Positions 33,740 through 42,132 of a DNA stretch of 64,000 nucleotides are shown here, piece by piece (position 1 is the first letter of the stretch; the number at the start of each line of letters is the position of its first letter). A program made the position numbers and the translations under genes. The stretch is from Paenibacillus helianthi (GTDB lineage: Bacteria; Bacillota; Bacilli; Paenibacillales; Paenibacillaceae). Where the stretch lies: contig NZ_LVWI01000030.1 in NCBI RefSeq assembly GCF_001909055.1, positions 62,001 through 126,000 of the forward strand, given 5' to 3'. The notes under the pieces were generated by a model, which had not been told where the DNA came from, did not search any database, and was given only the letters and a program-made list of their open reading frames with translations.

Positions 33740-33785
33740 CAGAAACGGATGCCGACCTGGGTAAAGGGGGCATCCGTTTCTGTTT
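33740..33785 (+). terminator. Rho-independent terminator of the pst operon
   Basis: AGAAACGGATGCC pairs with GGCATCCGTTTCT (13 bp) around a loop of about 14 bases, followed by GTTT. It confirms that the operon ends after pstA. Confidence 0.85.
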
Positions 33786-33895
33786 ATGCTCAATTGTTAA
33801 TTGCTTAAAATTGTAAATAATACTAAAATGAAAGCAATCCCATTTCCATACGAATCCCCCTTTCATCAGTTGTACCTTATAAGGAGGTGCGTAAG

Positions 33896-35773
33896 ATGCC
33901 CAAACGTATGTCCGAGCAGGATCTGAACAAGTTGATCAATACGCTGGAGCTTACACCTAATGATGGTGAACATGAGTTTCTTGTTAAAGAATCGTTCATT
34001 AGTGAGGGGACTCCTGATGATGAACTATCGGGGCGTCTGTTAGTAAGAGCAGACAAGATATTCGTTCAGGACCCCCTCCCGGGCGGAGCGCCAGCCGTGA
34101 TCTCGGCCGTTCTTCCCGTCGTGATCCATGTCAATGGACAAGCCATTGAAGAGCCGACCCCTGTTACGTCGCAGGATATTATCGATTGGGAGCTGTCTGA
34201 GCCTCCCTTGTATGCAATTACCATTTCAGAAGACCGGCTGATGGCTTTTTTTACTCTATATTCCCCAAAGAAATTTCGCTGGCGGCTAAACAATCAATAT
34301 TCTTCGAGTGTGCTTAAAGTCGATGCTTCCATTGATTTGGAGACGGTAACCGGTCAACTGGGGCTGAATCAGATTATTGTCGATTTTGAGCAGCGGGGAA
34401 TCATTCAGAATCTGAACATTTCCGGCATACATGGAGAACTGCAGAATCCCACCTATCAGCCCATTCCCGCATCCAAAGGAAGAGCGGCTGTACCCGGGGA
34501 GAATGCACGTTTGGATTTGTTTTTTTCCGAAACCATTGAGAATGAATTTAATGAAATCGAAGGCCAGGTAGACTACCGCAGCCACCTTCGTATTCCGTCA
34601 GCGATCAGAGGGCAGGTTATCGCCCGCAAGATTCCGATTGCCGAAGGGATTCCCGGCTATGATGTCTATGGAGAAATTCTCTACCCGCCTCCCCCGAATG
34701 ACATTACTGTGCTCGCTAGGAATAACACTGTGCTGCTGATTAATAACGAGGTGCGGGCACTGTATGAAGGAAGGCCAAGAGTCACAGGTGACAAAATCAA
34801 AAGTTTCGATATCTGTACCTCCTACCTCGTTCCCGGCAACGTGAATATCAAATCAGGCAATATCGTATTCTCAGGAGATGTGGTGATTCGCGGGGATGTC
34901 GAAGACAATATGATTATTGAGTCCCTGGGTAATGTGTATGTAGCCGGAAGTATTTATAATTCTACAATTACAGCTACCGGCAGTATTGTGGTTAAAGGGA
35001 ATGTGGTCAATAGTAACCTGTATTCGGGGTACTTTGGCGTAATGTACAACCGGATCTATAACTGTTCCAAACAGCTGATTGATGAGGGCAGAAATTTGCA
35101 AAAGGCGGTCTGGTTGCTGAACCAGGCGGTGCAGAGCCGCAATCAAAGTGTGAATTTCGGACAAGCAGTGCTGCTGCTGCTAGAGAGCAAGTTTCAAAAG
35201 ATTCCGCAGATTATTAAGGAACTGCTCTCGGTACTGACAACCGTTCAGGCCAATTATCATCAGGATTTGGGCCAGACACTGCATTTCCTGAATCTGTTTT
35301 TGAAGCCGGTTCAACTGGTGGATTTCCTGACGGAAGCTTCGCTGAGCGGAGTGATCGTGATGCTGGAAGAATTGCATTCCGGTGTGGCCCGGATGCAGGA
35401 GTCCAAAGTAGAGGTCAATATCGGCAAATGCCAGAACAGCACACTGAAATCGAATGGAGACATTCTGATTCATAGAGATGGAATTGTGCAGAGCGAGTTG
35501 TTTTCCTCAGGAAATATTACGTTTCTGAAGACATTTTCCGTCTGCCGCGGCTCCAAGCTGGAGTCGGGAGGCAGTATTTCTGCTTATTACGTCGGAGGTG
35601 AGAGCGGCGCGCAATCCCTGCTTAAGGCCAAGCACAGCATTACCGTACGCAAAATGTATCATGGTAAAATTACCGTAGACCGGTATACGACCGAAATCAC
35701 CGAGCCTGTAGAGAATATGAATTTTGACGCCGAAACGGTGCGTATGCTGAAATTACAGATGGAATCCAAGTGA
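33896..35773 (+). CDS. FapA/DUF342 family protein
   Basis: A 625-residue soluble protein of the FapA (DUF342) family. The N-terminal 230 residues form mixed domains. The central and C-terminal parts contain repeated short strands (SGDVVIRGDVEDNMIIESLGNVYVAGSIYNSTI, ATGSIVVKGNVVNSNL; later NGDILIHRDGIVQSELFSSGNITFL) typical of the right-handed beta-helix of the family. Between them is a helical insert of about 130 residues, likely a coiled coil. The family is linked to polar flagella in some Gram-negatives and is uncharacterised in Firmicutes. ATG 33896 has a perfect AAGGAGGTG 8 bases before it; a GTG three codons earlier overlaps that site. Confidence 0.88.
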   Translation: MPKRMSEQDLNKLINTLELTPNDGEHEFLVKESFISEGTPDDELSGRLLVRADKIFVQDPLPGGAPAVISAVLPVVIHVNGQAIEEPTPVTSQDIIDWELSEPPLYAITISEDRLMAFFTLYSPKKFRWRLNNQYSSSVLKVDASIDLETVTGQLGLNQIIVDFEQRGIIQNLNISGIHGELQNPTYQPIPASKGRAAVPGENARLDLFFSETIENEFNEIEGQVDYRSHLRIPSAIRGQVIARKIPIAEGIPGYDVYGEILYPPPPNDITVLARNNTVLLINNEVRALYEGRPRVTGDKIKSFDICTSYLVPGNVNIKSGNIVFSGDVVIRGDVEDNMIIESLGNVYVAGSIYNSTITATGSIVVKGNVVNSNLYSGYFGVMYNRIYNCSKQLIDEGRNLQKAVWLLNQAVQSRNQSVNFGQAVLLLLESKFQKIPQIIKELLSVLTTVQANYHQDLGQTLHFLNLFLKPVQLVDFLTEASLSGVIVMLEELHSGVARMQESKVEVNIGKCQNSTLKSNGDILIHRDGIVQSELFSSGNITFLKTFSVCRGSKLESGGSISAYYVGGESGAQSLLKAKHSITVRKMYHGKITVDRYTTEITEPVENMNFDAETVRMLKLQMESK

Positions 35774-35830
35774 ATGCTGGCAGAGGGGAGCCGCGCACCT
35801 CGCCTCGCTCTGCCAGTTCCACTTTCCGAC

Positions 35831-35868
35831 AAATAAACAGCCCTCCGGAAGGAAGGTTGTTTATTGCT
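35831..35868. terminator. hairpin between convergent fapA-like and murQ genes
   Basis: AATAAACA-GCC pairs with GG-TTGTTTATT, with inner TCC/GGA pairing. The stem is A/T-rich at its base on both sides, so it can act in both directions. Confidence 0.65.
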
Positions 35869-35917
35869 GCGCCAGAAGTTCACTATACAATCTGCTGTAA
35901 TTCCCCCGTCTGCGCTT

Positions 35918-36814
35918 CTACTGCAATGCTTCACGCACGAATCCATCCGCTTTTGCAAGCCGCCGCCGTGCTTCGCCAGCATCAACATCACTTAGAATCA
36001 TAATAATGGCTGTTTTCACATGACCTTCAGCAAGCGTAAACGCGGCCTCAATCTGCTCCTCAGAAGCATGGGTCGCCAGCTCAATAATACGCTTTGCCCT
36101 GTAGACCAGCTTCTCATTGGAGGGGTTCAGGTCGACCATCAGATTCCGGTAGACTTTTCCGATTCTAATCATGGCGGTTGTCGTCAGCATGTTCAGGATC
36201 ATTTTTTGTGCTGTGCCTGATTTCATCCGCGTGGAGCCCATAACAACCTCTGGTCCTACTACGGCTTCAATCGTCAGCTTGCCGACCCCGGCCATCGGTG
36301 TACCCGTGTTATTGCATAGCCCAATGACGACGGCTCCTAGCTCCCCAGCCCGTTTCATCGCTCCCAGTACATAGGGGGTGCGTCCGCTGGCAGCGATTCC
36401 GACCACTACATCCTTATCGGTGACGACACATTCGTCGATGTCCTGTGCGCCCAATTCCAAGCTGTCTTCCGCACCTTCCACCGGATCTTTAACCGCCCGG
36501 AAACCGCCGGCAATAAGTCCCTGCACCATGGAGGGAGGGGTGCCGTAGGTGGGCGGGCACTCCGAAGCATCCAGAATACCGATTCTCCCGCTGGTTCCGG
36601 CACCGACATAGAACAGTCTGCCGCCCGTCCGAAAGGCGTATACAATATAATCCGCCGCTCTGGCAATTTGCGGGATCAGGCCCTGGATGCACTCCGCGAC
36701 GAGGCGGTCTTCATTGTTAATCAACTGCATAATTTCAGCAGAGCTGAGGCTGTCGATATCCGTGGTCTTATCGTTGGGCTGCTCTGTCATCAAATTCGCT
36801 AAAATATCGTTCAT
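35918..36814 (-). CDS. murQ: N-acetylmuramic acid 6-phosphate etherase
   Basis: A 298-residue cytoplasmic lyase that removes D-lactate from MurNAc-6-phosphate to give GlcNAc-6-phosphate, the step that links wall sugars to amino-sugar metabolism. SIS-domain features: FYVGAGTSGRIGILDASECPPTYGTP, with the catalytic Glu in SECPPTYG, and VGIAASGRTPYVLGA. SRMKSGTAQKMILNM-type and LNPSNEKLVYRAKRII regions follow, and the tail has the UBA-like helical end. Start 36814 has AGGAGGACG upstream; the frame runs on 48 codons inside the kinase gene without a ribosome site. It is 22 bases after the kinase gene and in its operon. Confidence 0.96.
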   Translation of the reverse strand: MNDILANLMTEQPNDKTTDIDSLSSAEIMQLINNEDRLVAECIQGLIPQIARAADYIVYAFRTGGRLFYVGAGTSGRIGILDASECPPTYGTPPSMVQGLIAGGFRAVKDPVEGAEDSLELGAQDIDECVVTDKDVVVGIAASGRTPYVLGAMKRAGELGAVVIGLCNNTGTPMAGVGKLTIEAVVGPEVVMGSTRMKSGTAQKMILNMLTTTAMIRIGKVYRNLMVDLNPSNEKLVYRAKRIIELATHASEEQIEAAFTLAEGHVKTAIIMILSDVDAGEARRRLAKADGFVREALQ

Positions 36815-36836
36815 GAGGTTTCGTCCTCCTGTCTGT

Positions 36837-37811
36837 CTATTGTTGTCTGTGGTGATGTTTCGATTTCCCGTCCGTTTCGTCCAGCAGCAGCTTCCCCAGC
36901 CTTGCCGCCCCCGTGGACGGCGGAGCTCCGTGGCTCCCATCCACAATCTCCAGGGCACTGCTGAATTTCAGCAGACGCTGGCAGAAGAGTCTATAAAAAA
37001 CGCGAGAATACCTGAAGACCGAACCGCTGAGGACTACAGGAAGCGTCATCAGCACCGGGTTTTGGCGCAACAGCGCAGCCGCCGTATCGCTAAGAGCTTC
37101 CGCCTCTTCAGAGAGAATGGCAGTTGCGGCGGGGTCCCCGGCTTCAGCCGCTCCGATACAGAGCTTCGAGAAGGCGGCAATCTCAGCTTTGGTATGAGAA
37201 GGATGATAAATATATTCCTTCAAATCAGTGATCTGCTGTAAACAGTATTCTTCCATAATCATACCGGTCATTACGGTAGGAGGCTGAGCAGCGTCATGGC
37301 TGCGCATTACGGTCTGGACTGCACGGAGTCCAATCCGGTAGCCGCTGCCTTCATCCCCAAGAAGATGCCCCCATCCGCCTGTACGATGGCAGGAGCCATC
37401 CGGGCTGTAGCCATAGCAGATCGAGCCTGTCCCCGAAATAATCAGTGTTCCGAAGCTGTTGCCCAGCGCAGCCATCAATGATATTTGTCCTTCAGATTGG
37501 ATGAATACCGGGATGGATATTCCGCGCTTCAACAAATGCTGAAGAACAGCGTTCTTTAAGCAGGCTTGTTCCTCCTTTGTCGAAAAACCTGACACTGCAA
37601 GACAGATCGAAGTCATGTCAGCTACGTCTGTCTGCAAACGTTCCAGCAATCCGTCAATAGCTGACATGACTCTTGTAAGCGCTACACCTAAGGTCGCGCT
37701 ATGAGGATTGGAGGGGCCGCCGATATAGCGTGCAAGTAGCTCTCCCGCCTCATTCAAAGCGGATGCATCGGTCTTTGTGCCGCCACCATCAAGGCCTAAG
37801 TACACTTTCAT
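36837..37811 (-). CDS. BadF/BadG-type amino-sugar kinase (MurNAc/GlcNAc kinase candidate)
   Basis: A 324-residue cytoplasmic sugar kinase of the BadF/BadG/BcrA ATPase family (actin-like fold). The N-terminal YLGLDGGGTKTDA is the phosphate-1 loop, LIISGTGSICYG with GWGHLLGDEGSGY is the adenosine/phosphate-2 region, and VVLSGSVFRYS comes near the end. Members phosphorylate GlcNAc; Clostridium acetobutylicum MurK, of the same family, also phosphorylates MurNAc. Being directly upstream of murQ, its best-guess product is MurNAc-6-phosphate. The promoter is readable at 37841-37869. Confidence 0.88.
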   Translation of the reverse strand: MKVYLGLDGGGTKTDASALNEAGELLARYIGGPSNPHSATLGVALTRVMSAIDGLLERLQTDVADMTSICLAVSGFSTKEEQACLKNAVLQHLLKRGISIPVFIQSEGQISLMAALGNSFGTLIISGTGSICYGYSPDGSCHRTGGWGHLLGDEGSGYRIGLRAVQTVMRSHDAAQPPTVMTGMIMEEYCLQQITDLKEYIYHPSHTKAEIAAFSKLCIGAAEAGDPAATAILSEEAEALSDTAAALLRQNPVLMTLPVVLSGSVFRYSRVFYRLFCQRLLKFSSALEIVDGSHGAPPSTGAARLGKLLLDETDGKSKHHHRQQ

Positions 37812-37840
37812 CGATCACTCACCACTTTGATTTTTTCCTA

Positions 37841-37869
37841 ATTATATGAGAATCGGCCCGTAAAGTAAA
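37841..37869 (-). promoter_or_regulatory. sigma-A promoter of the kinase-murQ operon
   Basis: On the minus strand -35 TTTACT (37869-37864) and perfect -10 TATAAT (37846-37841) are 17 bases apart. A TGAAATTTT half site lies just upstream of the -35 box. Confidence 0.75.
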
Positions 37870-37871
37870 AC

Positions 37872-37911
37872 AAAATTTCACAAATAAAAAAGTTGTTGAA
37901 ATTTTATTTCA
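37872..37911. promoter_or_regulatory. inverted repeats between divergent promoters, candidate MurR operator
   Basis: Two nested inverted repeats are visible. AAAATTTCA (37872-37880) faces TGAAATTTT (37897-37905). TGAAAT (37897-37902) faces ATTTCA (37906-37911) with a 3-base spacer. The second overlaps the -35 box of the rightward promoter and the first sits behind the -35 box of the leftward one. One regulator could thus control both operons. RpiR-family operators are often TGAAA-type palindromes. Confidence 0.65.
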
Positions 37912-37924
37912 CAGCTCATATAAT
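37896..37924 (+). promoter_or_regulatory. sigma-A promoter of the rightward MurNAc-recycling operon
   Basis: The -35 TTGAAA (37896-37901) and perfect -10 TATAAT (37919-37924) are separated by exactly 17 bases. It drives murR and presumably the whole operon to anmK, since no terminator interrupts it clearly. Confidence 0.85.
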
Positions 37925-38039
37925 GAATTCATTCCAAGTAATTGGGAGAATAGCAAACGGAACAAGTTATATTATCTAACATCAATTTGTGCAGTGTTTG
38001 TGTAAGGTCGGCCATTACATGAGGGGGTGCTTGGATTTA

Positions 38040-38882
38040 ATGAACGGCGGATTAATTCGACTAAGGGAAATGTATGATGCATTAAGTCCTTCTGAACACA
38101 AGATTGCTGCTTATATCCTGCAGAACCCGGATGAGATGATTCAACTCTCAATTGCGGATTTGGCAGCGAAGAGTGGTTCAAGTCAGGCGGCCATCGTAAG
38201 GTTGTGCAAGACTATTGGTTTCAAGGGTTATCAGGATCTGAAGATCAAGGTGGCGGGGGATCTGCAGGGCAGAGATCCGGCAATCATCGGCTATCAGGAA
38301 ATCCGCCCGAATGATACCATTGCGGCGATCATGCAGAACGTATCCAATAATAATATTCAATCGATCCGGGACACGCTGACGATTCTGGATGAAGACATGG
38401 TAGAACGGGCCGTGGAGGCCATTGACCGCGCCAAGCGAATCTATTTTTTCGGCGTGGGCGCTTCCAATCTGATTGCGATGGATGCCCAGCAGAAGTTTCT
38501 GCGGATTAATAAGACCAGCTTTTCCTTTGCCGACCCTCATGTTCAGCTTACGAGCGCGATCACAGCTTCGGAAGAAGATGTGGCTGTGTGTATTTCATAC
38601 TCCGGAGAAACCAAAGAGGTCATCCGGGCCGCTTCTATTGTCAAAGAAAATGGAGGGACTGTCATCAGTATTGCCAAGTATGGCAGCTCTACCTTGAGCA
38701 GGAGCGCAGACATCCCGCTATGCACCTCCGCTACCGAGAATGAAATCCGCAGCGGAGCGATGGCTTCCCGGATCACCCAGCTTAATCTGATTGATATTCT
38801 ATATCTTGCTGTTGCGAGCCGGAATTATGAGCAGTCCGTTACTTATTTGGAGAGAAGCAGACAACATATCAAACGGCTATAG
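38040..38882 (+). CDS. murR: RpiR-family regulator of MurNAc use (MurR-like)
   Basis: A 280-residue transcription regulator. The N-terminal HTH_6 domain is LIRLREMYDALSPSEHKIAAYIL followed by SIADLAAKSGSSQAAIVRLCKTIGFKGYQDLKI. A SIS sugar-phosphate-binding domain spans about residues 120-260 (IYFFGVGASNLIAMDAQQKFLRI; VCISYSGETKEVI). In B. subtilis and E. coli MurR senses MurNAc-6-phosphate. ATG 38040 has GAGGGGGTG upstream; earlier in-frame ATGs have no ribosome site. It is the first gene of the rightward operon, 25 bases from the binding-protein gene, and divergent from kinase-murQ. Confidence 0.9.
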   Translation: MNGGLIRLREMYDALSPSEHKIAAYILQNPDEMIQLSIADLAAKSGSSQAAIVRLCKTIGFKGYQDLKIKVAGDLQGRDPAIIGYQEIRPNDTIAAIMQNVSNNNIQSIRDTLTILDEDMVERAVEAIDRAKRIYFFGVGASNLIAMDAQQKFLRINKTSFSFADPHVQLTSAITASEEDVAVCISYSGETKEVIRAASIVKENGGTVISIAKYGSSTLSRSADIPLCTSATENEIRSGAMASRITQLNLIDILYLAVASRNYEQSVTYLERSRQHIKRL

Positions 38883-38907
38883 CCTGGAAAACAAAGGGGA
38901 GACAATA

Positions 38908-40260
38908 ATGAAGAAACGTTTATGCTTGGGTTTGGTTCTGGTCATGATGCTGATTAGCGCTTGCAGCAACTCCGGAGGCAAGGAGGCAGCAAACCGTCCG
39001 GATGCCAAGGACACCATTACGGTCTGGACCTATCCGGTTCATGGTACCTACGAGGATGAGCTCAAAGGACTGGTTGCTGATTTCCAGAAGGAACATCCGA
39101 ACATCACCGTTAAGACGGAAGTGTTGTCTTGGGCAGAGGGTCCGAAGAAATTCGATGTTGCCCTGAACGCCGGCAGTCCTCCTGATCTGTATTTTCACAG
39201 TGTAGATGGCACTTATGTCAACACCGGACTGGCATTGGATCTCGACCCGTTCATGACCAATGAGATCAAAAATGACTACCTGCCGGGAACACTTGCGCTT
39301 GCGCAAATAGGCGGTAAACAGTATGGCCTTCCGCTGTACCAGTTCCAATGGGGCTGGGGCGGGAATAAGCGCATTCTCGAAGAAGCCGGAATTGACTGGG
39401 CGGCCATCCAGCAGAACGGCTGGACCTGGTCTGAGTTTGAAACGGCGGCTGCCAAGCTGACCAAGAAACTCCCGGACGGCTCCACCCAATACCCGCTGGT
39501 CACAGACGGAACCTCGCTCGATTTCATTGAGATGCTGTCCCGCAACAATAATATGCCGGATGTCCTGGACGAATCAGGTGCTTTCCAGTGGAACGATGAC
39601 CGTATCCTGGGTACGCTGAGCTTCATCAAAGGCCTGCTGGATAAAGGTTATTTGCCCAAAGAGACTTCAGCAATTGCTCCAGCCAAACGTTCCGATATGT
39701 TCTATGCCGGACAAGCGGCTATAATCTCCAAGGCTATTCCCTACTATGATGTCATGATTCAGAACCGCAACAAGGATATTGACGCCGGTACGGTCAAAGG
39801 CGAGAAGATCGACTTTGTCCTGCTCCCGGTTCCCCATAAGGATGATGCTCCTGCGAAAACGACTATGGGAGCAGAAGGCTACATTGCTTTTAAACAAAAG
39901 AACGACAAAGGCGAGCAGCATGCCAAAAATACCTTCCTTGTCCTGGATTACCTGAGCGGAGCGAAAGCCGGAAACTCCTCCAATGAATTGGTGCTGCCAT
40001 TTGTACGCAAATCCCAGGCAGAGCAGTATGCAGGCAAAGCACTTGGCACAGAAGAGACCATTAAGGCATCGGAGATCATGGCCAAGAATATGGCGATGCC
40101 TGTAACCCTGAAGCTCGATACAGCCATTGCCGCCAAAATGAAGCAATTTAAAGAGCAGGTAGTCACTCCTAACATGCAGGCGCTGTATTCCGGAGAGAAA
40201 ACACCGGAAGCTGTTGCTGAAGATTTCAAGAGTAAAGGCAGCCAAATGCTGGGCAAATAG
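38908..40260 (+). CDS. sugar ABC transporter substrate-binding lipoprotein
   Basis: A 450-residue lipoprotein of the family 1 extracellular solute-binding proteins. The signal ends in lipobox ISAC with Cys19. The mature protein begins with a Ser/Gly linker and DTITVWTYPVHGTYEDELKGLVADFQKEHPNI. Family marks include SPPDLYF, the aromatic-rich LPLYQFQWGWGGNKRILEEAG region and GWTWSEFETAAAKLT. The genomic setting predicts N-acetylated wall sugars (MurNAc, GlcNAc-MurNAc or MurNAc-GlcNAc) as ligand, which is inference. GGGGAG precedes ATG 38908; the frame is open for 39 codons upstream through the end of murR. Confidence 0.92.
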   Translation: MKKRLCLGLVLVMMLISACSNSGGKEAANRPDAKDTITVWTYPVHGTYEDELKGLVADFQKEHPNITVKTEVLSWAEGPKKFDVALNAGSPPDLYFHSVDGTYVNTGLALDLDPFMTNEIKNDYLPGTLALAQIGGKQYGLPLYQFQWGWGGNKRILEEAGIDWAAIQQNGWTWSEFETAAAKLTKKLPDGSTQYPLVTDGTSLDFIEMLSRNNNMPDVLDESGAFQWNDDRILGTLSFIKGLLDKGYLPKETSAIAPAKRSDMFYAGQAAIISKAIPYYDVMIQNRNKDIDAGTVKGEKIDFVLLPVPHKDDAPAKTTMGAEGYIAFKQKNDKGEQHAKNTFLVLDYLSGAKAGNSSNELVLPFVRKSQAEQYAGKALGTEETIKASEIMAKNMAMPVTLKLDTAIAAKMKQFKEQVVTPNMQALYSGEKTPEAVAEDFKSKGSQMLGK

Positions 40261-40328
40261 TTCTTTTATCGGGGGCGTCCTTCAGATTACGGATAGGGCG
40301 TCCTCTCTGAATAGAGGAGGGATAAGGG

Positions 40329-41240
40329 ATGACGACAATCGCGCCAAACCGGGTGCGCAGTTCCGCCGGCAGATTATGGCGTGAATACGGCTGGGCCTAC
40401 CTGTTTATCCTGGCACCGGTCCTGCTGTTTCTGGTGTTTACACTATATCCGGTGGTATCGGCTTTGATCATGAGCTTTCAGCAGTACAACATTATGAACT
40501 CGACCTGGATCGGCTTCGATAATTATGAACGGCTGTTTCAGGATGCAACCTTCTGGAAATCGATGCGCAATACTGTCATTTTTACGGTGTGCACGGTTCC
40601 CGTCAATATCATCATCACCTTTGTGCTGTCTTATTTGATTTATCAGATGAAAACCAAATGGCAGACCTTCTTCAAGGCCACCTTGTACCTGCCTGCAGTC
40701 GCCTCGGGCGTAACGATATCCATCGTGTGGCTGGCGATTTTTGATCCGACGAATGTCGGGCTGTTGAACCGGTTTCTGGAATGGTTTGGCCTGGACCCGG
40801 TGATCTGGCTGGGGCAGTCCAAAACCGCGCTGTTCTCGCTGATCCTCATGAACTGGCTGGGCTCGCACGGAGCCGGAATCATCCTGTATCTGGCCTCGAT
40901 GGGCGGAGTTCCGAAATCGCTGTATGAGGCGGCGGACATTGACCATGCCAGCGGCTGGACCAAATTCACCCGGATTACCTGGCCTTTGCTCAAACCGACC
41001 ACGCTGTATCTGCTCGTAACGGGAGTTATTACTTCCTTCCAGGTGTTTATCTCCGTGTATATGATGACCCAGGGCGGACCTAACTTTGCGACAACAACGA
41101 TTGCTTATCTGATCTACCAGACGGCGTTCCAGTTCTATGAATTTGGCCTGGCTTCCGCGCAGTCGTTTGTGCTGGCCTTTCTGATTATCCTGGTCTCTGT
41201 CATTCAATTTAAATACTTCTCGAGTGACGTCGAGTATTAG
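40329..41240 (+). CDS. sugar ABC transporter permease 1 (MalF/UgpA type)
   Basis: A 303-residue membrane protein with six segments. The first follows a basic cytoplasmic N-terminus (YLFILAPVLLFLVFTLYPVVSALIMSF). The conserved EAA loop is LYEAADIDHASGWTKFTRITWPLLKPT, where the ATPase docks. YMMTQGGPNFATTT is typical of the family near segment 5. GAGGAGGG lies before the ATG. It forms the channel together with the next gene. Confidence 0.94.
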   Translation: MTTIAPNRVRSSAGRLWREYGWAYLFILAPVLLFLVFTLYPVVSALIMSFQQYNIMNSTWIGFDNYERLFQDATFWKSMRNTVIFTVCTVPVNIIITFVLSYLIYQMKTKWQTFFKATLYLPAVASGVTISIVWLAIFDPTNVGLLNRFLEWFGLDPVIWLGQSKTALFSLILMNWLGSHGAGIILYLASMGGVPKSLYEAADIDHASGWTKFTRITWPLLKPTTLYLLVTGVITSFQVFISVYMMTQGGPNFATTTIAYLIYQTAFQFYEFGLASAQSFVLAFLIILVSVIQFKYFSSDVEY

Positions 41241-41261
41241 GGCGGAAGGAGCAAACCTGTT

Positions 41262-42095
41262 ATGAAAACCAGATCAAAGACCATCTTTCTGCTGATCGCG
41301 GCTGCGTGTCTTATCGTGTGGAGCATTGTGACCATTATTCCGCTGTACTGGATGCTTGTCGGCTCTGTGCAGGACTCGGCGGCCACCGCCAGTTTCCGTC
41401 CCAGCATGCTGCCGGAGGCCTTCTCATTTGCGCCGTATGAACGTTTTTTCGCCAAAACAGCGGCCTGGCGCTGGCTGCTCAACTCTTTGTTCATTTCCTC
41501 GGTGCTGACAATTACCAATGTGTTTTTTGCTTCCCTTGCGGGCTATGCTTTTGCGAAATTGAAATTTCCCGGTAGCAACGCGATTTTCTGGGTGCTGCTC
41601 AGTACGATGATGATCCCGGCCCAGGTCACGCTGATTCCGCTCTATATTCTGATCGTCAATGTGTTCAATCTCGGAGACAGCTATACCGCAATTATCCTGC
41701 CTACGGCTATTACGGTCGGCAACATTTTTCTTATGAAGCAGTACATGTCTTCGCTGCCGACCTCGCTGATTCATGCGGCGCGGATCGATGCCTGCAGTGA
41801 ATTCGGGATCTTCTGGAAGGTGATCCTTCCGCTGGCGAAGCCGGGGCTTGCCGTACTGGCCATTTTCACATTCGTCGCTTCCTGGAACGAATTCTTCTGG
41901 CCGTTTCTGATTACGAACTCTACCGAGATGCGGACCATACAGGTGGGCCTGGCATCCTTCGTGTTCGCGGAATCGACGGATTTTGGGGCCATTATGGCGG
42001 GGGCGAGCGTAGGAGCTTTGCCGATGCTGATTTTATTCTTCTCTCTGCAGCGCTACTTCCTGCAAGGCATTACTATCGGAGCCGTCAAAGGCTGA
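41262..42095 (+). CDS. sugar ABC transporter permease 2 (MalG/UgpE type)
   Basis: A 277-residue membrane protein, partner of the preceding permease. Six membrane segments are visible, with YWMLVGSVQDS in the first loop, YAFAKLKFPGSNAIFWVLLSTMMIPAQVTLIPLYIL as the MalG-family signature, and the EAA loop LIHAARIDACSEFGIFWKVILPLAKPGL. It starts 21 bases after the first permease, with CGGAAGGAG upstream. Confidence 0.94.
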   Translation: MKTRSKTIFLLIAAACLIVWSIVTIIPLYWMLVGSVQDSAATASFRPSMLPEAFSFAPYERFFAKTAAWRWLLNSLFISSVLTITNVFFASLAGYAFAKLKFPGSNAIFWVLLSTMMIPAQVTLIPLYILIVNVFNLGDSYTAIILPTAITVGNIFLMKQYMSSLPTSLIHAARIDACSEFGIFWKVILPLAKPGLAVLAIFTFVASWNEFFWPFLITNSTEMRTIQVGLASFVFAESTDFGAIMAGASVGALPMLILFFSLQRYFLQGITIGAVKG

Positions 42096-42132
42096 GTTAT
42101 AGCAGAAATTCTATTTTTGGAGGGGAAGAGCA

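Noticed and set aside
36815..36958. 48-codon extension of murQ into the kinase gene
   Set aside because: It is Arg/Trp/Gly-rich shadow sequence of the kinase gene; AGGAGGACG directly before 36814 marks the true start.
40268..40315. GGGCGTCC direct repeat and TTCAGA/TCTGAA hairpin between the binding-protein and permease genes
   Set aside because: The stem is only six bases and no T tract follows, so I do not call a terminator; it may only moderate permease expression.
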